In this document: positions 41,837-51,096 of the stretch, one piece after another
How the letters are laid out: every line of letters begins with the position of its first letter
How positions within the stretch are numbered: position 1 is the first letter of the stretch
Assembly: GCF_014696925.1 (NCBI RefSeq)
Contig: NZ_JACJQY010000001.1
Location: 124,001-188,000, forward strand
Source of the DNA: Phormidium tenue FACHB-1050
Lineage (GTDB): Bacteria; Cyanobacteriota; Cyanobacteriia; Pseudanabaenales; Pseudanabaenaceae
Reading direction: 5' to 3'
DNA: 64,000 nt
Position numbers and translations under genes: made by a program
Notes under the pieces: model-generated
Database searches by the model: none
The model's input: the letters and a program-made list of their open reading frames with translations, nothing else
What the model was told of the DNA's origin: nothing

Positions 41837-43072
41837 ATGCCCCAAGGAAAATGTCGATTTTGCAAAGCTAGTTTACAACATACATTTGTCGATTTAGGTA
41901 TGTCGCCTTTATCTAACTCCTATTTAAAATTAGACCAGTTAAACAAAGCAGAGAAATTTTATCCTCTGCATACCTATGTCTGCGAACAATGTCTATTAGT
42001 ACAGTTAGAGGAATTTGAATCCCCTGATCATATTTTTAGTGATTATGCTTACTTTTCGTCCTATTCAGATAGCTGGTTGAACCATTCTAAAAAGTATGTC
42101 GATCTGGTGATAGATAGATTTAGTCTCAATAAATCTAATCTAGTCATTGAAATAGCCAGTAATGATGGTTATCTTTTACAGTTTTTTAAAGAACACAATA
42201 TTCCTATTTTGGGGATTGAACCAGCTGCCAATGTCGCTCAGGTTGCGGAGTCTAAGGGTATTCCTACGCTGGTTAAATTTTTTGGGGTGCAAACTGCACA
42301 AGAATTATTTGATATTGGCAAATCCTCTGATTTATTACTAGGAAATAATGTCTTAGCTCATGTTCCTGACATTAATGATTTTGTGGCAGGAATAAAAATC
42401 ATTTTGAAGCCTGAGGGAGTCTTAACTATGGAGTTCCCTCATTTATGGCAATTAATTAGCCAAAATCAATTTGACACTATTTATCATGAGCATTTTTCCT
42501 ATTTGTCTTTTACCACTGTAGAAAAAATATTTGCTTGTCATGGTTTAACTTTATTTGATGTTGAAGAACTATCTACTCACGGCGGTTCACTGCGTATATA
42601 TGGTATGCATGAACACAATCAAAAATTTATCGTTAGCGATCGCGTTAGATTATTAAAACAAAAAGAGCATCAAGCTGGGCTAGACAAAGTTGATACTTAT
42701 CTTCAGTTTAGTAATCAAGTAATGTCCACTAAACACAAGTTACTCAGTTTCCTAATTGAACTCAAAAACAATGGTAAAACTATTGTTGGTTATGGCGCTC
42801 CAGCTAAGGGTAATACGCTGCTAAATTATTGTGGTATTCGCACAGATTTACTTGAATACACATGCGATCGCAGTCCCCATAAACAAGGATTATTCTTGCC
42901 AGGAACGCATATTCCGATCTACTCTCCTGACAAGATCGCAGAGACCAAGCCCGATTATGTACTCATCTTGCCTTGGAACCTCAAAGATGAGATTTACTCT
43001 CAACTATCCTATATTCGTGAGTGGGGCGGCAAATTTATCGTGCCAATCCCAGAGGTAGAGGTGTTGGAATGA
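41837..43072 (+). CDS. sugar C-methyltransferase (TylC3/NovU-like)
   Basis: A three-part C-methyltransferase of nucleotide sugars. A zinc-binding N-terminus (CRFCKASL at 6-13 and the pair CEQC near 53) is followed by DLGMSPLSNSY, an SAM-binding domain (VIEIASNDGYLLQFF, GIEPAANVAQVA) with VLAHVPDINDF and EFPHLWQLI, and a C-terminal domain with VGYGAPAKGNTLLNY and the terminal ILPWNLKDEI. Family members methylate C3 of a 4-keto-6-deoxysugar. Coupled by a 4-nt overlap to the epimerase gene. The likely substrate is the product of RfbG (inference). Confidence 0.92.
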   Translation: MPQGKCRFCKASLQHTFVDLGMSPLSNSYLKLDQLNKAEKFYPLHTYVCEQCLLVQLEEFESPDHIFSDYAYFSSYSDSWLNHSKKYVDLVIDRFSLNKSNLVIEIASNDGYLLQFFKEHNIPILGIEPAANVAQVAESKGIPTLVKFFGVQTAQELFDIGKSSDLLLGNNVLAHVPDINDFVAGIKIILKPEGVLTMEFPHLWQLISQNQFDTIYHEHFSYLSFTTVEKIFACHGLTLFDVEELSTHGGSLRIYGMHEHNQKFIVSDRVRLLKQKEHQAGLDKVDTYLQFSNQVMSTKHKLLSFLIELKNNGKTIVGYGAPAKGNTLLNYCGIRTDLLEYTCDRSPHKQGLFLPGTHIPIYSPDKIAETKPDYVLILPWNLKDEIYSQLSYIREWGGKFIVPIPEVEVLE

Positions 43073-43608
43073 AATTTATAGAAACTAAGCTCAAGGGAGC
43101 TTATGTGATCGAAATCGAACCAATCTCTGATAATCGCGGTTTTTTTGCACGATCTTGGTGTCAGCAAGAATTTAGTGATCGTGGTTTAAACCCTAACTTA
43201 GTGCAGTGCAATATTTCTTTTAATACTAAGAAAGGCACTTTACGCGGAATGCACTATCAATGCAAGCCCCACGAAGAGGCAAAATTAGTTAGATGTACTA
43301 GAGGCTCAATCTATGATGTAATCATTGATATTCGTGACGATTCATCTACTTTTAAGCAATGGTTTGCGGTTGAGCTAGGTGCAGATAATCATAAAATGTT
43401 ATATATTCCTGAAGGATTTGCCCATGGATTTTTAACTTTAGAAGATAACACTGAGATCTTTTATCAAATGTCTGATTTTTATCATTCAGATTCATCTAAA
43501 GGTATTAGATGGGATGATCCAGCCTTTGCCATTCAGTGGCATGGTACGAATCAAACGATAATTTCTGCAAAAGATCTCAGCTATCCCTTGTACAAATTTC
43601 ATAGCTAA
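43069..43608 (+). CDS. nucleotide-sugar 3,5-epimerase-like protein (RfbC family)
   Basis: A cupin epimerase of the RmlC family, with ISDNRGFFARSW, GTLRGMHYQCKPHEEAKLV (catalytic His), YDVIIDIRDDSSTFKQWF and YIPEGFAHGFLTLED. Its position after the C-methyltransferase suggests it acts on the methylated 4-keto sugar, as the 5-epimerase does in branched-deoxysugar pathways. ATG 43069 overlaps the previous stop; the longer frame from 43021 would lie inside the methyltransferase gene. Length 179 aa. Sequence differs clearly from rfbC at 36227, so it is not a recent duplicate. Confidence 0.9.
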   Translation: MKFIETKLKGAYVIEIEPISDNRGFFARSWCQQEFSDRGLNPNLVQCNISFNTKKGTLRGMHYQCKPHEEAKLVRCTRGSIYDVIIDIRDDSSTFKQWFAVELGADNHKMLYIPEGFAHGFLTLEDNTEIFYQMSDFYHSDSSKGIRWDDPAFAIQWHGTNQTIISAKDLSYPLYKFHS

Positions 43609-43635
43609 GATGTATTTTCAACCAAATAAACACAA

Positions 43636-44760
43636 GTGAAACCGCGCATTTATTACACTAAACCATCCATCACTGAGCTAGAAGTCGAGTATGCCACTGA
43701 TGCTGCTCGAAATGGTTGGGGCGATCGCTGTTACGAATACATCAATCTTTTTGAAGAAGCTTTTAAATCACACTTAGGTGTGGAATATGCGATCGCTACT
43801 TCAAGTTGTACAGGTGCATTGCATATGGGTATGTCGGCACTAGGGATTGGTGTAGGTGATGAGGTGATCATGGCTGACACCAACTGGATCGCAACGGCTG
43901 CCCCGATAGTGCATTTGGGAGCCAAACCGATATTTGTAGATATATTGCCAGACAGTTGGTGCATCGATCCAGACTTAGCAGAAGCGGCAATTACACCAAG
44001 AACCAAGGCAATTGTAGCGGTTCACTTATATGGCAATTTATGTGACATGAATCGGTTGTTGGCAATCGGTGAAAAGTATGGCATTCCCATCATTGAGGAT
44101 GCGGCTGAGGCGATCGGCTCTGTCTATCATGGTAAGCGGGCTGGCAGCATGGGTAAGTTTGGTAGTTTTTCGTTTCATGGTACGAAAACGCTGACTACTG
44201 GTGAAGGGGGGTTGTTTGTTACCAATGATACTGACCTCTATGAAACTGTGCTTACACTTTCCAATCATGGGCGTGCTAGAGGACAAACCAAACAATTTTG
44301 GGCAGATATGGTTGGCTTTAAGTATAAAATGTCTAATATTCAAGCGGCGATCGGCTACGGTCAAATGCAACGCATTGATCAACTAATTAATCGAAAACGC
44401 GAGATTTTAAAATTCTATAAGGATCATCTTGAGTATCTTGATGGTATATCCATGAATCCAGAACCAGAAGGAACGATCAATGGTGCATGGATGCCCACAA
44501 TTGTTTTTGATAAAGAAACTGGAGTTACTCGCGAGAACTTACAGTCTATTTTTCAATCAGAAAATATAGATGCAAGAGTATTCTTTTATCCTCTATCGAG
44601 TTTATTGATGTTTGAGGATACAGAAGCTAATATTAATTCATGGAATATTCCATCGCGATCAATTAATCTACCTAGTTATCACGATATTAATCAACAAGAA
44701 TTATCTTCTGTTATAGACTGCATTTCCAATAAATTGAAAATCTATCTAAATGCTAAATAG
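43636..44760 (+). CDS. DegT/DnrJ/EryC1 family sugar aminotransferase
   Basis: A PLP-dependent enzyme converting a keto sugar to an amino sugar. It shows ATSSCTGALHMGMSALGIGV, GDEVIMADTNWIATAAPIV, PIIEDAAEAIGSVYHGKRAG and the PLP-lysine motif SFHGTKTLTTGEGG. The lysine is present; a ColD-type 3-dehydratase would have histidine there. Closest in look to perosamine-synthase-like enzymes acting at C4. Start is GTG 43636; no ATG fits before the conserved YTKPSITELEVEYA. It overlaps the next gene by 11 nt. Confidence 0.93.
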   Translation: MKPRIYYTKPSITELEVEYATDAARNGWGDRCYEYINLFEEAFKSHLGVEYAIATSSCTGALHMGMSALGIGVGDEVIMADTNWIATAAPIVHLGAKPIFVDILPDSWCIDPDLAEAAITPRTKAIVAVHLYGNLCDMNRLLAIGEKYGIPIIEDAAEAIGSVYHGKRAGSMGKFGSFSFHGTKTLTTGEGGLFVTNDTDLYETVLTLSNHGRARGQTKQFWADMVGFKYKMSNIQAAIGYGQMQRIDQLINRKREILKFYKDHLEYLDGISMNPEPEGTINGAWMPTIVFDKETGVTRENLQSIFQSENIDARVFFYPLSSLLMFEDTEANINSWNIPSRSINLPSYHDINQQELSSVIDCISNKLKIYLNAK

Positions 44761-45595
44761 TTTACTTACAAAAAACCAAGTAGCAGATTTTAAAGAACAT
44801 GGCTACGCTGTAATCAAAGGATTCTACGACTGTAGGTTAGAAATAGAGCCTATACAATACGGTATATGGAAAATCTTAAAAATTCTTTTTGCGAAATATC
44901 ATATTGAAATTGAATCTAAAGAATTTTCTCCTGACACCTTTGATTATGGCTATCAAAAACTAATTACTGTTAATCGTAAATATGGTGGTGAAGTGTATGA
45001 TGCCATTAAACAAATACCTGCTTTTATGCGTTTGATTAGTTTAGAAAAAAACGATCAAATATTTATGCAGCTACGAAATACAAATACTCCAGCAATTGCC
45101 GCAGCAGGCTATGGCATTCGTATTGATAACCCTCATGAAGAAAAATATCGTTCTTTATGGCATTATGAATATCGAGATCAGTTGAGAAGTATAGATGGAA
45201 TAGTTTTCTGGAGTCCACTAGTTAGTCTAACTTCTGAGATGGGACCAGTGCAAATCTGTCCAAGATCTCATTTTGGTGGGTTGCGTCGATCATATTTAAA
45301 TGATCCAGACAATCCTGAAAAAACAGGAGCATATGCAATGCGCCTAGAAAATGAAGAAGCTTTAATTGCTCAGTATGGTATTGTCGCTCCACTTTCTGAA
45401 CCTGGAGATATGGTATTAATAGATTTTCTTACTTTACATTCATCAGGTGTTAATATATCCGAAAGGTCTCGTTGGAGTATGCAATTTAGGTACTTTAGTT
45501 TTGAAGATCCTAGTGGAATTAACATTAATTGGACTGGCTGTGTCGCTAATGGTATACAACTTAAAGATATTCATCCTGAATTAGTTATAGATTAA
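44750..45595 (+). CDS. phytanoyl-CoA dioxygenase (PhyH) family protein
   Basis: An Fe(II)/2-oxoglutarate oxygenase-like protein of 281 aa. The likely iron ligands are His and Glu in SLWHYEYRDQ and a distal His in FLTLHSSGVN; the 2-oxoglutarate-binding arginine would be in SERSRWSMQFRYFS. GPVQICPRSHFGG is a typical PhyH strand. Relatives in sugar clusters hydroxylate or oxidise sugars or their substituents; the substrate is unknown. Its start lies within the end of the aminotransferase gene, so they are translationally coupled. Confidence 0.85.
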   Translation: MLNSLLTKNQVADFKEHGYAVIKGFYDCRLEIEPIQYGIWKILKILFAKYHIEIESKEFSPDTFDYGYQKLITVNRKYGGEVYDAIKQIPAFMRLISLEKNDQIFMQLRNTNTPAIAAAGYGIRIDNPHEEKYRSLWHYEYRDQLRSIDGIVFWSPLVSLTSEMGPVQICPRSHFGGLRRSYLNDPDNPEKTGAYAMRLENEEALIAQYGIVAPLSEPGDMVLIDFLTLHSSGVNISERSRWSMQFRYFSFEDPSGININWTGCVANGIQLKDIHPELVID

Positions 45596-45640
45596 AGTTA
45601 TATCTTCATCCAATTATTTCTAAATCCTAAATCAACTACT

Positions 45641-46795
45641 ATGATCAACTGTGCATTAACTGGAAAGCCTTTACTCAACCCCATTTATCAATCGCAGGGT
45701 AATCTATCTGTTACATCGTTAAGTCAAACCTATGAAGGTAAAACAGTTGTCTATTTTAATGAAGAGATAGGACATCTACAAACTAAAGAGATCGAAAACA
45801 TTGATGTTTACTATGACAAACAATATCAATTTTTTAATCAGAGCGATGAAGATGACATTTTATATAAAGTAGTTGATGGCAAAAAAATCTTTAGACAAGA
45901 GCATCAAGTAAATACTTTACTATCAAAGATTAACTTTGAAGATGGGATGCAAGTCTTGGATTATGGTTGTGCTAAGGGTACGGTAATGAAGCGTCTATGT
46001 CTTCTAAATCCGTCTGTTGAGACATATCTATTTGATGTAAGTCAAATGTATGTAAACTTATGGGAAAAGTTTTTACCATCAGATAACTATGCTTCCTACA
46101 AAACAAAGAAAGAGTGGAATAAGAAATTTGATGTGGTTACATCTTTCTTTGCTTTTGAACATACCCCAGATCCAATTAAAGAATTACGTAATATTAATAA
46201 TTTACTGAAAGATGGTGGATATTTTTATTGTATTGTGCCTAACATTTTTGAGAATACAGGTGACTTTATAGTTGCCGATCATGTCCATCATTATAGTGAT
46301 GTATCTTTGAAATATCTATTTGCAAAAGTAGGTTTTGAAACTATCGAAATTGACATTTCGTCACATTTTGGTGCTTACATTGCTATAGGTAAAAAGGTTT
46401 CACAGGAATCACTAGACTTAAAGATTAATTCGATAGATTTGGCAAATGTGGTAAATGCTGCGAAAAAAACAGCTAATTATTGGAATACTTTACAAGATAA
46501 AATTTGTCAATTTGAGGAGTCTGTAAGTGGACAAAAAGCTGCTATATACGGAGCTGGAGTTTATGGTAGTTTTATTGCCACATGCCTTAAGAATTTAGAT
46601 AATGTCCAATACTTTATCGACCAGAACCCTCTTTTGCATGGAACAACAACTTTTGATAGACCAATTATTTCTAATAATGATTTGCCTGAATATATTCAGG
46701 TTGTCTATGTGGGGCTAAATCCTAAAATTGCGAAACAGGTTGTAGAAGGTTTTTCAGAGTGGCAAGAAAAGATGTCTTCTATACTCTTTTTATAG
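45641..46795 (+). CDS. SAM-dependent methyltransferase, C-methyltransferase-like
   Basis: A 384-aa protein. The central SAM-binding domain (about 90-215) has MQVLDYGCAKGTVMKRLC, VTSFFAFEHTPDPIKELRNI and LKDGGYFYCIVPNIFEN; the C-terminal part (about 290-384) has AAIYGAGVYGSFIATCLKN and FIDQNPLLHG, like the C-terminal domain of sugar C-methyltransferases. An N-terminal zinc-like domain is not obvious (only Cys4). It therefore resembles the 41837 gene in its back half, and probably methylates a second position or a different sugar. ATG 45641. Confidence 0.85.
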   Translation: MINCALTGKPLLNPIYQSQGNLSVTSLSQTYEGKTVVYFNEEIGHLQTKEIENIDVYYDKQYQFFNQSDEDDILYKVVDGKKIFRQEHQVNTLLSKINFEDGMQVLDYGCAKGTVMKRLCLLNPSVETYLFDVSQMYVNLWEKFLPSDNYASYKTKKEWNKKFDVVTSFFAFEHTPDPIKELRNINNLLKDGGYFYCIVPNIFENTGDFIVADHVHHYSDVSLKYLFAKVGFETIEIDISSHFGAYIAIGKKVSQESLDLKINSIDLANVVNAAKKTANYWNTLQDKICQFEESVSGQKAAIYGAGVYGSFIATCLKNLDNVQYFIDQNPLLHGTTTFDRPIISNNDLPEYIQVVYVGLNPKIAKQVVEGFSEWQEKMSSILFL

Positions 46796-46857
46796 TTATA
46801 GCTTTAGGCTTTCATTTTAGACTTATTTAAAACGACTTAGTTTTGATATTGAGCAGT

Positions 46858-47802
46858 ATGACTAATTATTCACATTTCAACAAATTGTTAGGCATGATCT
46901 ACCAGAAAGCACCTCTTCAAAAGAAAAAGTTAGAGAGGTATCTAGGTGAACAAACTAGTTCCTTTTTTAGAGAGGCAGAAGATTTCACTGTTCAATACGC
47001 TAGGTATCTAGATAGTCAAAATATTCCCTTTGAGTATGCAGTAAATGCATATTTAAAGATGTGTAGTGATATGCTAAGGTGTCAAGTATCCTTTATGAGA
47101 TTGGGTAAATATCCAGTAAAGGTTTCCAGAGAAACATTTGACAATGTATACAACAATCCTCAAGAGATGAAGTCATACATGATTGGTTTGGCAATATCAC
47201 AATTCTTATGGACAAGCCATTATAAAATTTTTTCTTTCTTAAAACTAGCTCTACAAAATTACGCTGAACATACAACAAGCTATCTTGAGATTGGACCTGG
47301 TCATGGTTTGTTCTTAAGTGAAGCTGTAAACATACTTAAAAAATGTAAAAAGTATATCGCTGTAGACATTAGCCCTACATCTATAGAGATTACCAAATCA
47401 ATTATGCAAGAATTACATGCTAATGATAAGTTAGATATAAGCTATTACAATGAAGATATGCTGTCATTGAGTCTCGAACATAAGTATGACTTTATAACGA
47501 TGGGTGAAGTAATTGAGCATGTAAGTTTCCCTGTAAGACTTTTAACACAATTTTACAACTTACTAACAGAGAACGGTAGAGGATTTATCTCGACTTGTGT
47601 GAATTGTCCAGCGATTGACCACATATACCATTTTCATTCAGTAGATGAAATAAGAGAAATGTTTAGCTTGTGTGGTTTAGAAATTTTAGACGAGAGAGTT
47701 TGCCCAGTAGAATCTCTACCAATGGAAGAAATAATCAAACGCAAAATCACTATTAACTACTGTGCGATCGTATGTAGGAGGAGAGATAATGAGCAAGTTT
47801 GA
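46858..47802 (+). CDS. class I SAM-dependent methyltransferase
   Basis: A 314-aa protein. The N-terminal 130 residues are helical and of unknown type. The methyltransferase core follows with TTSYLEIGPGHGLFLSEAVN (motif I), KYIAVDISPTSIEIT, YDFITMGEVIEHVSFPV and GRGFISTCVNCPAIDHIYHF. ATG 46858 is favoured over the TTG at 46843, although neither has a clear ribosome site. It overlaps the MaoC-SDR gene by 14 nt, so it may belong to that acyl cassette. The substrate is unknown. Confidence 0.82.
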   Translation: MTNYSHFNKLLGMIYQKAPLQKKKLERYLGEQTSSFFREAEDFTVQYARYLDSQNIPFEYAVNAYLKMCSDMLRCQVSFMRLGKYPVKVSRETFDNVYNNPQEMKSYMIGLAISQFLWTSHYKIFSFLKLALQNYAEHTTSYLEIGPGHGLFLSEAVNILKKCKKYIAVDISPTSIEITKSIMQELHANDKLDISYYNEDMLSLSLEHKYDFITMGEVIEHVSFPVRLLTQFYNLLTENGRGFISTCVNCPAIDHIYHFHSVDEIREMFSLCGLEILDERVCPVESLPMEEIIKRKITINYCAIVCRRRDNEQV

Positions 47803-48982
47803 GCAAATTCAGGTAGGAGACAAAGCCAAAATAAAACATAAAGTTCTACAAAGTGATATTGATAAATTTGTAGAACTTACAGGTGATGATAATAAACTGC
47901 ATACAGACAAAAATTATGCAGCTAAAACCACATTTAAAAAGCCTGTTGCACACGGAATGTTAGGCGCATCATTTATCTCTACAATTATTGGCACAAGGCT
48001 GCCTGGAGATGGGGCATTGTGGTTTTCGCAGAGCTTAGATTTTCTCATGCCTGTACGAGTTGGAGATGAATTAACCGTTACAGCCGAGGTTATAAAGAAA
48101 TTTGATAAACTACAAGCAATTGAGATTCAGACTGATATATATAACCAAGACAAGCAAAAAGTAACGACTGGTATAGCTAAAGTAAAGATAATAGAAGAAG
48201 TTATCCCAACAGAAGAACAAGAGGTTGCTACATCTAAAAAAACTAGGGTTGCTTTGGTAGTTGGTGCTACAGGTGGCATAGGAACATCTACTTCACTAAT
48301 TTTAGCAAAAGAGGGATTTGATATTTTAATCCACTACTTTAGTGATCATTCAGGTGCATTAAAGTTGAAGGAAAAAATACAGCAATTAAATGTAAAAGCT
48401 GAGATTTATAAAGCAGATGTAACTAAAGAAGATGAGGTAAAAGAATTAATTGAATTTTTCAAGCGCAAGTTTGAAGCTTTAACAGTTTTTGTCAATTGTG
48501 CCACAATTAATTTGCCCAATATTAAAATCGAGAACTTAGATTGGGAAGATATACAAAAACAAATTGATATTAATATTAAAAGTAATTTTTTCCTATTAAA
48601 GCTTTGTCTTCCAATTATGGAGAACTTCAAGTATGGAAAGATAATATTCCTAGAAACACAGGCTGTTGAAGGTACTCCGCCTTTAGATTGGCTACCTTAT
48701 ATTACAGCAAAAGCTGCTTTATACGGTTTTGGGAAGTCGCTAGCGGTAGAATTAGCTGCAAAAGGTATTCGCGTTAACTTTGTTTCACCAAGCATGACAG
48801 AGACTGAATTAATTGCAAATATCCCAGAGAAAGTTAGGTTGGTTACAGCAGCGAAAACACCGCTACGGAGATTGGCAAATCCTGAAGATGTAGCCAATGC
48901 GATCGCTTTCCTAGCATCCGACAAGTCTGATTTTATGACTGGAGAGACTTTGCGTGTGAATGGAGGACAAGTAATGATTTGA
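47789..48982 (+). CDS. MaoC dehydratase - short-chain dehydrogenase fusion
   Basis: Two enzymes in one chain. Residues 1-135 are a MaoC/hot-dog (R)-hydratase, with the catalytic pair Asp33/His38 in TGDDNKLHTD and HGMLGASF. Residues 152-397 are an SDR, with the NAD(P) motif VVGATGGIGTSTS, Tyr304-x3-Lys308 (YITAK) and NGG near the C-terminus. The usual catalytic serine 13 residues before the tyrosine is Gln291 here, with Thr290 beside it. AGGAGGAG upstream of ATG 47789 sets the start. With the ACP nearby it could form or reduce 3-hydroxyacyl groups for glycan acylation (inference). Confidence 0.88.
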   Translation: MSKFEQIQVGDKAKIKHKVLQSDIDKFVELTGDDNKLHTDKNYAAKTTFKKPVAHGMLGASFISTIIGTRLPGDGALWFSQSLDFLMPVRVGDELTVTAEVIKKFDKLQAIEIQTDIYNQDKQKVTTGIAKVKIIEEVIPTEEQEVATSKKTRVALVVGATGGIGTSTSLILAKEGFDILIHYFSDHSGALKLKEKIQQLNVKAEIYKADVTKEDEVKELIEFFKRKFEALTVFVNCATINLPNIKIENLDWEDIQKQIDINIKSNFFLLKLCLPIMENFKYGKIIFLETQAVEGTPPLDWLPYITAKAALYGFGKSLAVELAAKGIRVNFVSPSMTETELIANIPEKVRLVTAAKTPLRRLANPEDVANAIAFLASDKSDFMTGETLRVNGGQVMI

Positions 48983-49088
48983 TATATTACCTAAAATAAA
49001 GACATAGTTATTGATTGTCGATATTTTATTCAATATTTTTTGATATTTAAAATTAATGATTGGACTTATATTGATTTGCTTTAAATTT

Positions 49089-50798
49089 ATGAGAACACTG
49101 GTACTTAAGGATTTAAAATATACGGAAATATTATCCAACAATAAAGTGTTAGGTGAAAGTCTAGCAAATTTACCTATGTATACAATATCTGTGTTGTCTA
49201 ACATAATTACATCACAGCTTAATGATATTTTAGAATTTGCCATCAGAAGTCAAGGAATTAATGCAAAAGTCAATTCTGGAGACTACGATAATATTGTTCA
49301 GAATAGTGCAACCTATGCCAAATCTAATGTGGTAATTGTTTTTTGGGAATTAGCGAACATAATAGATGGTCTGCAATATAAATCCTTAACAATGACTTCA
49401 GATGAAATTGCAGCACTTATAGTAAAAGTAAAGCAAGAAATTGATTTTGTATTTTATTCTTTGTCTACAACACCTTTAGTGATTTTCAATCAATTTAGCA
49501 CATTAATATTTAATCAACATTTTTTGCGTGTAAACCAATTTGATGAAATTTGTAATGAACTAAACCAATATATTAGTAGCAATATTCCAAGCAACTTCTT
49601 TTTAATACCTATAGATAAGTTATTTGCCCAAGTCTCTATAGCAAGAAGTGTAGATCTTCGTTACTACTATTCCTCTAAGGCTCTCTATAGTATAGATTTC
49701 CTTAAATGTTATGCACAATTTATATCTCCTCTTATTCTTTCCGTTAATGGCAAAAGTAAGAAGGTACTAGTTTTAGATTGTGATAATACATTGTGGAAAG
49801 GTATTATTGGGGAAGATGGATTAGAAGGGATTTCCTTATCTACTAATGATAAAAATGGTGTTTTTTTTGAAGAGGTACATCATTTAATTAAAAATCTGTC
49901 AAACGATGGAGTCATGGTTTGTTTATGCAGTAAAAATAATCAATCGGATCTAGATGAGATATGGAAATCTAGATCCGATTTTGCTTTGGATGAAAGGGAT
50001 GTTTTTGCAAAAAAGATAAATTGGCAGAGCAAAGATAAAAACTTACAGGAATTAATTGAAGATTTAAATGTTGGTGCTGATAGTTTAGTTTTTGTAGATG
50101 ATTCATCATTTGAGATAAGCTGTGTTGAAAGTAGTTTACCAGAAGTTACAACTCTACAAGTTCCTAAGCCACTTCATACTTATCCTTCTTTATTTCGAGA
50201 AACCACTTCGCTATTTTTTAAGCTATCTCAAACTGCTGAAGATAACAAAAGGATAGAAATGTATCATTATGAGGCTCGGCGAAAGAATGAAAGAAAAAAG
50301 TTTGCATCAATAGATGAATACTTAAGTTCATTAGAGCTTAAACTATCGATTCATATTAATCATTCAGAACATCTAACAAGAGCATCTCAACTTACTCAAA
50401 AGACCAATCAATTTAATCTCACAACTAAACGATATACAGAAACAGAAATTAAAGGTTTATTAGAAGGCGGCGATCATCGTATCTATGTTATGGAAGTAAG
50501 CGACAAATTTGGAGATTATGGTCTTACAGGGTTGGCAATCATCGCTATCAATCATACCGAAGCAGAAATAGATACATTCTTATTGAGTTGTAGAGTATTG
50601 GGACGTAATATAGAAATTAACTTTGTTAACTTTATTATTAATGACCTAAAAGAATTAGGTGTAAATCATATCTTTGCAAATTATGTGAAAACCCCTAAGA
50701 ATATGCAAGTAGCTAACTTCTATGAAAAAAATGGCTTTGATATTTTATCTGCTAGTGATTCTAGGACTGAATATCGTTTATTATTAAATTCACTATAA
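49089..50798 (+). CDS. FkbH-like HAD-IIIC family protein
   Basis: FkbH-type enzymes load a phosphorylated three-carbon unit onto an acyl carrier protein and remove the phosphate; relatives also occur in surface-glycan clusters. The domains are an N-terminal SGNH-like part (1-210), the HAD catalytic region with VLVLDCDNTLWKGIIGEDG (about 229) and LVFVDDSSFEISCV, and a C-terminal GNAT-like domain (about 420-569, with MEVSDKFGDYGLTGLAIIA and NFYEKNGF). ATG 49089 precedes a natural protein start, 11 codons inside the open frame. The ACP gene follows after 62 nt. It carries an internal 14-bp inverted repeat. Confidence 0.9.
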   Translation: MRTLVLKDLKYTEILSNNKVLGESLANLPMYTISVLSNIITSQLNDILEFAIRSQGINAKVNSGDYDNIVQNSATYAKSNVVIVFWELANIIDGLQYKSLTMTSDEIAALIVKVKQEIDFVFYSLSTTPLVIFNQFSTLIFNQHFLRVNQFDEICNELNQYISSNIPSNFFLIPIDKLFAQVSIARSVDLRYYYSSKALYSIDFLKCYAQFISPLILSVNGKSKKVLVLDCDNTLWKGIIGEDGLEGISLSTNDKNGVFFEEVHHLIKNLSNDGVMVCLCSKNNQSDLDEIWKSRSDFALDERDVFAKKINWQSKDKNLQELIEDLNVGADSLVFVDDSSFEISCVESSLPEVTTLQVPKPLHTYPSLFRETTSLFFKLSQTAEDNKRIEMYHYEARRKNERKKFASIDEYLSSLELKLSIHINHSEHLTRASQLTQKTNQFNLTTKRYTETEIKGLLEGGDHRIYVMEVSDKFGDYGLTGLAIIAINHTEAEIDTFLLSCRVLGRNIEINFVNFIINDLKELGVNHIFANYVKTPKNMQVANFYEKNGFDILSASDSRTEYRLLLNSL

Positions 50799-50860
50799 GA
50801 ATGATTTTTTTGTTTTTAAGTTTATTTTTAAATAGTTTGTATAACAACGTTGAGTTAAAT

Positions 50861-51094
50861 ATGATTGACAAAAGAATTAAACAAGTAATGGCGGCAGTGT
50901 TTGAGATTGAAGCTGATTCTATTTCTGAAGATGCTTCTCCAGATACCATTGAAATTTGGGACTCCTTACACCATATGAATTTGGTGGTTGCATTGGAGGA
51001 GGAGTTTACAGTTGTTTTTGATGATGAGCAAATTGGTGATTTATTAAACTACAAGCTAATCAAACTTGCCATTTCAGAATTTATAAACTCTTAA
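50861..51094 (+). CDS. acyl carrier protein
   Basis: A 77-aa four-helix carrier. The phosphopantetheine serine is Ser35 in EIWDSLHHMNLVVALEEEF, and the acidic helix II follows. ATG 50861 is chosen; the longer frame from 50801 adds a hydrophobic run not seen in ACPs. It lies between the FkbH-like and acyltransferase genes, so it should hold the acyl unit transferred to a sugar, rather than serve general fatty acid synthesis (inference). The DSL motif is intact, so it can be activated. Confidence 0.92.
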   Translation: MIDKRIKQVMAAVFEIEADSISEDASPDTIEIWDSLHHMNLVVALEEEFTVVFDDEQIGDLLNYKLIKLAISEFINS

Positions 51095-51096
51095 TT

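Noticed and set aside
43636-44760. ColD-type PLP 3-dehydratase
   Set aside because: The motif SFHGTKTLTTGEGG keeps the PLP lysine; ColD-type enzymes have histidine there, so aminotransferase is preferred.
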